Shown: positions 1-5,580 of the stretch, piece after piece
How positions within the stretch are numbered: position 1 is the stretch's first letter
Layout of the letters: the number at the start of each line of letters is the position of its first letter
Assembly (NCBI GenBank): GCA_026785965.1
Contig: JAJAYY010000165.1
Coordinates: 1-10,613 of the forward strand
Reading direction: 5' to 3'
DNA: 10,613 bases
From: Sphingomonas bacterium
Lineage (GTDB): Bacteria; Pseudomonadota; Alphaproteobacteria; Sphingomonadales; Sphingomonadaceae
The notes under the pieces: generated by a model
The model's database searches: none
What the model was told of the DNA's origin: nothing
What the model saw: the letters and a program-made list of their open reading frames with translations, nothing else
Translations under genes and position numbers: made by a program

Positions 1-803
1 AGAATGGTCGCGCCATGTTCATCGCCTGACAAGCCCCTGCCGGCAGCTTCGACCCCGATCAATGGCACGTCATCGTCGATGAAGTCGGCGAAGATCCCGA
101 TCGCGTTGCTGCCGCCGCCGACGCAGGCGATCACGGCGTCGGGAAGCCGACCCTCGATTTCGAGGATTTGCGCCCGCGCCTCCTTGCCGATCACGCGCTG
201 AAATTCGCGCACCATCAGCGGGAAGGGGTGCGGGCCGGCGACGGTGCCGAGGAGGTAATGCGTGTCGGCGAAGCTCGCCGTCCAGTCGCGCAGCGCCTCA
301 TTGACGGCATCCTTCAGCGTGCGCGATCCGGCGGTGACCGGGACCACCTCGGCGCCCATCAACTTCATGCGGAACACGTTGAGCGACTGCCGCTCGACAT
401 CGTCGGCGCCCATGTAGATCTTGGTTTCAAGCCCGAACAATGCCCCGGCGAGCGCGGTGGCGACGCCGTGCTGGCCGGCTCCGGTCTCGGCGATCAGCTT
501 GGTCTTGCCCATCCGCTTGGCGAGCAGGCCTTGGGCGAGCACCTGATTGGTCTTGTGCGCGCCACCGTGGAGCAAATCTTCACGCTTGAGATAGATGCGC
601 GCCTTGCCCGCGCCGAGGTTGCGACACCGCGTCAGCGGGGTCGGACGGCCAGCGTAGGTCGACAACAGCCTCGACAGCTCGGCGTTGAAGGATTGGTCGT
701 GCTGGGCATCGAGGAACGCCGCCTCAAGCTGTTCGAGGGCGGGGACGAGGATTTCGGGAACGTAAGCGCCGCCGTAGCGCCCAAAGCGGCCGTCGAGCCT
801 CAT
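1..803 (-). CDS. trpB: Tryptophan synthase beta chain (partial, C-terminus beyond window)
   Basis: PLP enzyme that condenses indole with serine to give tryptophan; works in the cytosol with TrpA in an alpha2-beta2 complex. The first 267 residues are visible and the rest lies beyond base 1. Seen: N-terminal [13 protein letters not shown] (5-17); KREDLLH followed by GAHKTNQ with the expected PLP-Schiff-base lysine at residue 84; AETGAGQHG (105-113) with Glu106; the phosphate-binding loop GGGSNA (229-234). Residue 80, next to the PLP loop, is Arg where E. coli has Gly and many others Thr. The start is the ATG whose A overlaps the trpCF stop (ATGA), with GGAG about 8 bases upstream, giving translational coupling. 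Family assignment is certain. trpA would be expected next, outside the window. Confidence 0.97.
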   Translation of the reverse strand, partial: MRLDGRFGRYGGAYVPEILVPALEQLEAAFLDAQHDQSFNAELSRLLSTYAGRPTPLTRCRNLGAGKARIYLKREDLLHGGAHKTNQVLAQGLLAKRMGKTKLIAETGAGQHGVATALAGALFGLETKIYMGADDVERQSLNVFRMKLMGAEVVPVTAGSRTLKDAVNEALRDWTASFADTHYLLGTVAGPHPFPLMVREFQRVIGKEARAQILEIEGRLPDAVIACVGGGSNAIGIFADFIDDDVPLIGVEAAGRGLSGDEHGATI

Positions 804-2170
804 GCATTTTCTCCACGCGAAGTCGGTCGCAGCGCGGCGAAGAGCGCGGTGACCTTGGCGCGATCCTTTTCGCGCGGGCGCGCTTCAACCCCGGAGCTGA
901 CGTCGAGCCCGTAGGCGCCGATTTGCGCCGCGGCACGCGCATTGGCAGGGCCGATCCCGCCGGCCAAAAAGCCGCTCGCGAGGTCGGGGCGATCCGCGAC
1001 CAGCGACCAATCAAACGTCTCGCCAGTGCCGCCGCTCGCCCCGTCACGCCGAGTGTCGAACAGGCAGCGGTCGGCGCCCCGGCCAGCGCCAGCCGACACG
1101 CCGACGCCGCACAGCGCCCATAATTCAACGCTTGCCGGAAGGCGTGCGCGGAGACTTGCGATGTCGGCCTCGTTTTCGTCGCCGTGGAGCTGGACCGCGT
1201 CGAGCCGCAACGCCGCGACCGCACGCTCGACGGCGGCGAGCGGGCTGTCGCGGAATACCCCGACCACCTTCATCCCCATGTCGCGCGCGGTCAACGACAA
1301 CACGCTGGCCTCATCGAGGGCAAGCGCTCGCGGCGTGCCGGCGACCAAGATGAGCCCGGCGTGCGTGGCGCCGGCACTGGCGGCGAGCGCGACATCTTCC
1401 ACTCTCGTCAGGCCGCACAATTTGACCCGGCCGTGGACCAGAGCGCGCGCCGCCTCGTCGATATCGGGCGCGGCCATCAGCGCCGAGCCGACGAGGAAAG
1501 CATCGGCATGAGCCGAGAGCCGCTCGACATCGGCGCGCGATGAAACACCCGATTCGGATATCACCAGCACGCCGCGCGGGACCAATGGCGCAAGCCACTC
1601 GGTGACCGTGAGATCGGTGGTGAGCGTCTTCAAATCGCGGTTGTTGATTCCGACAATTCGGGCGCCGAGGGCAAGTGCGCGGCTCAGTTCGGCCTCGTCG
1701 TGAACTTCGACAATCGCATCCATCGCGAGGCGGCGGGCTTCGGCGAGCACGGCGGCGGCGGCGCGGTCATCGAGCACCGACATCATCGCCAGAACGGCAT
1801 CGGCGCCGTGGGCCCGAGCCTCGCTGACCTGGACCGGGTCGACGATGAAATCCTTGGCAAGGATCGGACCACCAAAGCGCTGGCGGACGGTGCGAAGATC
1901 GTCGAGCGAGCCGCCGAAGTCGGCACCGTCGGTGAGCACGCTGAGGGCGTCGGCGACGGGTGCATAAGCCGCGACCGCAGCCTCGACGCTGACCTCACTG
2001 CGATGTCCGGAGGGGGAGGCGCGCTTGATCTCCATGACGAAGCGCGCGCCGGCCCGGGCAAGCGCGGAACTAAGACTGCGGCCGGTCGGCACCGCGGCGA
2101 CCGGACCCGACAGACGGGCGGCGACCTCGGCCCGCTTACGAGCGACGATGCGTGCGAGGACGTCAGTCAT
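800..2170 (-). CDS. trpCF: Bifunctional indole-3-glycerol-phosphate synthase / phosphoribosylanthranilate isomerase
   Basis: One 456-residue chain carries both enzymes, as in E. coli TrpCF (about 453). Residues 1-250 are the IGPS barrel: [10 protein letters not shown] with Glu47 and Lys49, AKDFIVDP with Lys106, VEV with Glu155, GINNRDL (174-180) and ISESG (204-208). Residues 250-445 are the PRAI barrel: KLCGLTR with the catalytic-type Cys252, AVQLHGDE (325-332), FD with Asp372 as the general acid, GGTGETFDW, and LAGGIGP (402-408). PRAI isomerises PRA to CdRP and IGPS closes it to indole-3-glycerol phosphate. Most alphaproteobacteria keep trpC and trpF as separate genes in different operons, so the fusion is notable. 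The start ATG at 2170 overlaps the trpD stop by 8 bases and has a GAGGCGAG ribosome site just upstream. The stop overlaps the trpB start by ATGA. Confidence 0.96.
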   Translation of the reverse strand: MTDVLARIVARKRAEVAARLSGPVAAVPTGRSLSSALARAGARFVMEIKRASPSGHRSEVSVEAAVAAYAPVADALSVLTDGADFGGSLDDLRTVRQRFGGPILAKDFIVDPVQVSEARAHGADAVLAMMSVLDDRAAAAVLAEARRLAMDAIVEVHDEAELSRALALGARIVGINNRDLKTLTTDLTVTEWLAPLVPRGVLVISESGVSSRADVERLSAHADAFLVGSALMAAPDIDEAARALVHGRVKLCGLTRVEDVALAASAGATHAGLILVAGTPRALALDEASVLSLTARDMGMKVVGVFRDSPLAAVERAVAALRLDAVQLHGDENEADIASLRARLPASVELWALCGVGVSAGAGRGADRCLFDTRRDGASGGTGETFDWSLVADRPDLASGFLAGGIGPANARAAAQIGAYGLDVSSGVEARPREKDRAKVTALFAALRPTSRGENA

Positions 2171-3242
2171 TGCTCGCCTCGACATATGCATTGAGGACAG
2201 CGCCCGCTCGCCCGCCAAGCAATGCTTCGCGCGCGTGCCCGACCGCCTCCTTGAGCGTTCGGGCCTTGCTCGCCGTGAGCAGCAAGGCGCCCGCGTTGAG
2301 TGCGACAATGTCGTTTTCCGGGCTGCTGCCACGGCCGTCGAGCAGCGCCCGCAACCGTGCCGCATTCTCCTCTGCGTCGCCGCCGGTCACGACGCTCAAG
2401 GGCGCGCGCTCGATCCCGGCATCTTCGGGGGTCAACTCGATTTCGGTCATCGCCCCGTTCGACAAGCGGATGGCGCGGGTCTCGCCATGAAGCGCGACCT
2501 CGTCGAGGCCTGAGCCGTGGACCACCAGCGCTTCCTCGACCCCGACTGCGTCGAGCGTACGGGCGATTCGCCGAAGCATCTTGGGATCGGCGACCCCGAG
2601 CAATTGCACCGTCGGACGCGCCGGATTGATGCACGGGCCAAGCAGATTCATCACTGTGCGGACCGACAATTGGCGGCGGACCAAGGCTGCATGCCTCATT
2701 CCTGGATGGTAAGCGGGCGCGAACAGGAAGCAGAAGCCCAGTTCGTCGAGCATCGTGCGGGCCGTTCTGGGGTCAACATCGATCCTCGCGCCAAGCGCTT
2801 CGAGCACATCGGCGGAGCCACATTTCGAGCTGACGCTGCGATTGCCGTGCTTGGCGATCGGCAACCCGCACGCCGCGGCAACAAATGCGGCGGCGGTCGA
2901 AACATTGATCAGCCCCGAACCGTCGCCGCCGGTACCGCAGCAATCGGCAAACAAATAATTGGGGCGGTCGAACGGCAATGCGGCGGCCGACAGCGCGTGC
3001 GCCGCGCCGATCATTTCCTCTGCCGTTTCGCCTTTCATCCGTAGCGCGATCAGCATCCCCGCGATTTCGGCCGGCTCAAGCTTGCCTAGCACCAGCCGCT
3101 CGAACAGATGCTGTGCGTCGTCCCTCGGCAGATCCTCGCCGGTGAGCAATTTGGGGAGCGGATTGGGAACCGGGCCGAGATCGGCGACGGGTGCGGCAGC
3201 GGGGGCGCAAGGAATCGCGGCCAGTTGGACGGATTGGGGCAT
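2163..3242 (-). CDS. trpD: Anthranilate phosphoribosyltransferase
   Basis: Transfers the phosphoribosyl group of PRPP to anthranilate, the second committed step to tryptophan. The 359-residue protein shows GTGGDG (103-108, PRPP loop), INVSTAAAF (112-120), KHGNRSVSSKCGSADVLEALG region (131-151) and NLLGPCINPAR (199-209). Wording of these motifs is closer to the E. coli TrpD domain than to typical alphaproteobacterial TrpD (impression from memory, not an alignment). About 25 Pro/Ala-rich residues precede the usual N-terminus. The start chosen is ATG 3242 with AAAGAGA upstream; an upstream TTG at 3275 would lie inside the terminator and is rejected. The chain contains no tryptophan at all. It sits 32 bases after the attenuator terminator, so it is the first gene controlled by it, and its stop overlaps the trpC start. 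Confidence 0.96.
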   Translation of the reverse strand: MPQSVQLAAIPCAPAAAPVADLGPVPNPLPKLLTGEDLPRDDAQHLFERLVLGKLEPAEIAGMLIALRMKGETAEEMIGAAHALSAAALPFDRPNYLFADCCGTGGDGSGLINVSTAAAFVAAACGLPIAKHGNRSVSSKCGSADVLEALGARIDVDPRTARTMLDELGFCFLFAPAYHPGMRHAALVRRQLSVRTVMNLLGPCINPARPTVQLLGVADPKMLRRIARTLDAVGVEEALVVHGSGLDEVALHGETRAIRLSNGAMTEIELTPEDAGIERAPLSVVTGGDAEENAARLRALLDGRGSSPENDIVALNAGALLLTASKARTLKEAVGHAREALLGGRAGAVLNAYVEASND

Positions 3243-3273
3243 GTCATATCTCTTTCGCTGGGGCGCGGGCAGC

Positions 3274-3299
3274 AAAAAGCCCGCCGGAAGGGCGGGCTT
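3274..3299 (-). terminator. Intrinsic terminator of the trp attenuator (3:4 hairpin)
   Basis: On the minus strand AAGCCCGCC, a five-base loop CTTCC and GGCGGGCTT form a perfect 9-bp stem (7 of them G-C), running straight into a run of five T. It lies between the leader peptide stop and trpD, not after the end of a gene set, which is the place of an attenuator terminator. On the plus strand there is no T-run after the hairpin, so it is directional and works only on the trp transcript. Confidence 0.88.
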
Positions 3300-3323
3300 C
3301 GATCGGGTCGGTTGGTGACTAGT

Positions 3324-3419
3324 TCACCAGCCGCGCCATCGCGCCGCCTCGTTCGAGGATGCGCGCCACCACCACAGACCGGCAGTGCCGGCAGTCGCGA
3401 GAGATGAAAAGTGATTCAT
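3324..3419 (-). CDS. trpL: trp operon leader peptide, Trp-rich
   Basis: A 31-codon ORF whose codons 16-18 are three consecutive TGG codons (3366-3374), with further Trp at 28 and as the last residue 31; the core reads LWWWRASS and the end RWRGW. Five Trp in 31 residues contrasts with none in all of TrpD and one in TrpG. The ATG overlaps the trpG stop as ATGA, and an AAAGGG ribosome site lies six bases upstream within the trpG end. It is followed by a strong intrinsic terminator before trpD. The function, known from the trp leader peptides of enterics and rhizobia, is to sense charged tRNA-Trp by ribosome stalling; the peptide itself need not act. Being inside the operon and coupled to trpG is unusual. 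Too short for standard gene callers, so probably unannotated. Confidence 0.9.
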   Translation of the reverse strand: MNHFSSLATAGTAGLWWWRASSNEAARWRGW

Positions 3420-4063
3420 GCCGCGCCCTTTCCCTGCGCCGCGCCGACTGTCAACCCGGCGAAGGCGCGACGACGCTCCTCGCCCCAGCCGAGCATCGAG
3501 TCGAGCAGCCGCGATCCCATCGGGGTGAGGATCGATTCGGGGTGGAACTGGAGCCCGAACTGGCCCGCATCATGATTGGAAACCGCCATCGCCATGCCGT
3601 CGAGAACGGCGTGAACTCGAAGCTGTTCCGGAACATCATTCAACGGCGTGCACAGCGAATGATAGCGGCCAACCTGCATCGGGCTCGGCAGCCCGGCGAA
3701 TGGGCCAGCGCCATCATGGTCGACCGACGAACTTTTGCCATGACATGGCTCATGCGCGCGAACCACGCGGCCGCCAGCATGTTCGACAATCGCCTGGTGG
3801 CCAAGGCAAATCCCGATCAACGGCACGCGGCCCGCGGCGAGCGCGATCAAGTCCATGCAGCAGCCCGCCGCTGGCGGCGCCCCCGGACCGGGCGACAGCA
3901 TGATCATCGCATAATAGCGCAGCGCGTGGGCCAACGCGTCTTCGGCGCTGATCGAATTGCGCACGATCTCGACCTCGGCGCCGGCGATGCGGCAGGCTTC
4001 GGCCAGGTTGATGGTGAAGCTGTCGCCGTTGTCGATCAGCAGGATCCGCATCGGGGCGGTCAT
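3416..4063 (-). CDS. trpG: Anthranilate synthase glutamine amidotransferase component (possibly shared with folate synthesis)
   Basis: Class I glutaminase that supplies ammonia to TrpE for anthranilate. From the inner Met (4051) the 211-residue core shows ILLIDNGDSFT (3-13), MLSPGPG (51-57, oxyanion strand), GICLGHQAIVE (80-90) with nucleophile Cys82, and GLQFHPESILT (166-176) with His170 and Glu172. HGKSSSVDHDG and RYHSL also match the E. coli TrpG domain closely. The usual NYDSFTYN is here NGDSFTIN. Start is uncertain: ATG 4063 (four extra residues) is used; ATG 4051 or longer starts up to 4165 are possible, and none has a strong ribosome site. It is the first gene of the transcript; no trpE lies upstream, since the next gene is divergent. 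Its stop overlaps trpL. Confidence 0.93.
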   Translation of the reverse strand: MTAPMRILLIDNGDSFTINLAEACRIAGAEVEIVRNSISAEDALAHALRYYAMIMLSPGPGAPPAAGCCMDLIALAAGRVPLIGICLGHQAIVEHAGGRVVRAHEPCHGKSSSVDHDGAGPFAGLPSPMQVGRYHSLCTPLNDVPEQLRVHAVLDGMAMAVSNHDAGQFGLQFHPESILTPMGSRLLDSMLGWGEERRRAFAGLTVGAAQGKGAA

Positions 4064-4161
4064 GCGGCCGCTCACAGGGCTTCGCCGACCGCGCCCGTTT
4101 TGGCCGCGATCGGTGTTCGCGGTGGGTTTCATGACGATAATCATGGCAAATAACTTTCGGG

Positions 4162-4207
4162 GCATCGCGCCGATGCAAAGAACCCGCGGGTCTCACGCAT
4201 GCGCATG
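4162..4207. promoter_or_regulatory. Three perfect palindromes upstream of trpG
   Basis: Within 46 bases lie GCATCG-CGC-CGATGC (4162-4176), ACCCGCGGGT (4182-4191) and CATGCGCATG (4198-4207), with centres about 16-18 bases apart. They sit between the divergent trpG and flavoprotein genes, downstream of a TTGACA element on the minus strand. They could be operators or, for the first, a hairpin in the trpG 5' leader. No known operator consensus is recognised. Confidence 0.35.
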
Positions 4208-4236
4208 ACGGAAGCGGTTCCAACCCACCATGTCAA
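4208..4236 (-). promoter_or_regulatory. Candidate promoter of the trp operon
   Basis: The minus strand carries a perfect -35 hexamer TTGACA (4236-4231), preceded by C as in many sphingomonad promoters. The hexamer 17 bases downstream is TTCCGT, a poor -10. The location fits the only place where the trpG transcript can start in this window, but the poor -10 keeps this tentative. Confidence 0.28.
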
Positions 4237-4281
4237 GCGCGAGCCTTGACCGCATCGGCGTCACCCGCTTGGGAGGCGCGC

Positions 4282-5454
4282 GTGAAGCAATATGATGCGA
4301 TCATCCTTGGTGCGGGCGCGGCGGGCCTGATGGCGGCGCTGGTCGCGGGCCAGCGCGGGCGGCGCGTGCTGCTGATCGACCATGCCGACGAACCGGGCAA
4401 AAAGATCCTCATTTCGGGTGGCGGACGGTGCAATTTCACCAACCTCCACACCGCACCCGACCGCTATGTCTCGGCCAACCCGCACTTCATGAAGTCGGCG
4501 CTGGCGCGTTACGCGCCGAGCGATTTCATCGCGCTGGTCGAGCGGCACGGCATCGCATGGCACGAAAAGACGCTCGGGCAATTGTTCTGCGACGGATCGG
4601 CGCGGCAAATCGTCGCGATGTTGTGGGACGAATGCAACCGCGGCGGGGTCGAGCTATGGCTGGGACAAAGCGCCGAGGTCGAGCGGCGCGGAGAGGCATT
4701 CGAAATTCGCTGTGGCGGGCGGTCGGCGAGTGCGCCGCGGCTGGTCATCGCGACCGGGGGGCCGTCGATTCCCAAGATGGGCGCGACCAGCTTTGCATAT
4801 GACCTGGCGCGGCGGTTCGGACTCAAGCTGGTCGAACCGCGACCCGGACTGATGCCGCTCACGTTGGCCGGGGACGATCTTTTGTTCCGCGATCTGTCGG
4901 GGGTTGCCGCGCCAGTTGTCGCCCGTGCGGCCAAGGGGCCGGCGTTCCGCGAAGCGGCGCTATTCACCCATCGCGGCCGGGCGGGCCCGGCGATCCTCCA
5001 AGTGTCGAGCTATTGGCGAAATGGCGAGGCGATCCGCATCGACTTCGTTCCCGACGCAGCGCCACACTGGCTGACCGAGGCCAAACGCACCGATCCGCGA
5101 CGACCGGTACGCAAGCTGATCGAAGAACGGCTTCCGGCGCGGCTTGCCGAGGTGCTTGGACAGCAGCTGGCGATCGACGGGCCGATCGGCGGGCTGGCTG
5201 ACAAGCGGCTTTTCGAGGTCGAACAGCGACTAAGCGCGTGGGAGTTTACCCCTAACGGCAGCGAAGGCTATGCCAAGGCCGAAGTGACAACCGGCGGGAT
5301 CGCCACCGCCGAGCTCAAGTCTCGGACCATGGAGGCGACGAAGCGTCCCGGATTGTTCGTGATCGGCGAGGCAGTCGATGTCACCGGCTGGCTCGGGGGA
5401 TATAATTTCCAGTGGGCGTGGGCGAGCGGAGTCGCCACTGGCGAAGTCCTGTAA
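4282..5454 (+). CDS. HI0933/BaiN-family NAD(P)/FAD-dependent flavoprotein
   Basis: A 390-residue flavoprotein of the HI0933/YhiN/BaiN family. Seen: N-terminal dinucleotide-binding fold YDAIILGAGAAGLMAA (4-19); the family hallmark ISGGGRCNFTN (44-54); the second flavin region VIATGG (155-160); and the C-terminal FAD closure GEAVDVTGWLGGYNFQWAW. Length is normal. Members include BaiN, assigned to bile-acid reduction in gut clostridia, but the role in proteobacteria is unknown, so no substrate is claimed. The start is GTG 4282, backed by GGGAGG five bases upstream, in preference to a TTG at 4246. It is divergent from trpG and separated by about 125 bases from the mannose genes, so probably a separate unit. 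Confidence 0.93.
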   Translation: MKQYDAIILGAGAAGLMAALVAGQRGRRVLLIDHADEPGKKILISGGGRCNFTNLHTAPDRYVSANPHFMKSALARYAPSDFIALVERHGIAWHEKTLGQLFCDGSARQIVAMLWDECNRGGVELWLGQSAEVERRGEAFEIRCGGRSASAPRLVIATGGPSIPKMGATSFAYDLARRFGLKLVEPRPGLMPLTLAGDDLLFRDLSGVAAPVVARAAKGPAFREAALFTHRGRAGPAILQVSSYWRNGEAIRIDFVPDAAPHWLTEAKRTDPRRPVRKLIEERLPARLAEVLGQQLAIDGPIGGLADKRLFEVEQRLSAWEFTPNGSEGYAKAEVTTGGIATAELKSRTMEATKRPGLFVIGEAVDVTGWLGGYNFQWAWASGVATGEVL

Positions 5455-5460
5455 CGTGGG

Positions 5461-5487
5461 TTGCGGAATGCTGCACCGCAATATATT
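5461..5487 (+). promoter_or_regulatory. Candidate promoter or hairpin before the mannose operon
   Basis: TTGCGG (5461-5466) and TATATT (5482-5487), 15 bases apart, could be -35 and -10 elements for the downstream operon. The same bases form an inverted repeat TTGCGG / CCGCAA (5476-5481) with a nine-base spacer followed by an AT-rich stretch, so it might instead be a weak terminator of the flavoprotein gene. The two readings cannot be separated by sequence alone. Confidence 0.28.
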
Positions 5488-5580
5488 TGATGCCCGTTAC
5501 GCAACCGGCCGCCCCTTGCGACGTTGTTGCTGCGTGGGGCCGGAGACCGTTCGGCGCCTGTGTTTGGTCAGGTGCCCGTC

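Larger units (their letters stand above)
3274..3419 (-). promoter_or_regulatory. trp attenuator: leader ORF plus alternative RNA stems
   Basis: Read on the minus strand, four segments can pair exclusively. Segment 1, CGCGCAT (3365-3359), directly follows the Trp triplet and can pair with ATGGCGCG (3339-3332) with one bulged G, enclosing a small CCTC-GAAC-GAGG hairpin. Segment 2, GGCGCGGCT (3337-3329), can instead pair with segment 3, AGCCCGCC (3298-3291), with one bulged C, enclosing a GGTGA-ACTAG-TCACC hairpin at the leader stop. Segment 3 otherwise forms the terminator with segment 4 (GGCGGGCTT). A ribosome stalled on the Trp codons would cover segment 1, free segment 2 and so prevent termination. 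Pairings were found by eye; no energies were computed. Confidence 0.8.

Noticed and set aside
168..914. Plus-strand ORF of 248 codons opposite trpB and the trpF end
   Set aside because: Fully antisense to recognised trp genes, with low-complexity Arg/Gly/Ala-rich translation.
3243..3275. Upstream TTG start for trpD
   Set aside because: It would start inside the terminator T-run; ATG 3242 has a ribosome site and suits the protein family.
3317..3331. ACTAGT-containing dyad at the leader stop resembling half a TrpR operator
   Set aside because: It lies downstream of the leader ORF within the transcript, only one half-site matches, and TrpR is mainly a gammaproteobacterial repressor. An RNA hairpin role explains the dyad better.
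4193..4231. Twelve-codon minus-strand ORF upstream of trpG with one Trp and two His codons as a second leader peptide
   Set aside because: It has a single Trp codon, no ribosome site or terminator of its own, and overlaps the candidate -35 element.
4246..4281. Upstream TTG start for the flavoprotein
   Set aside because: GTG 4282 has GGGAGG at ideal spacing and gives the usual N-terminus of the family.
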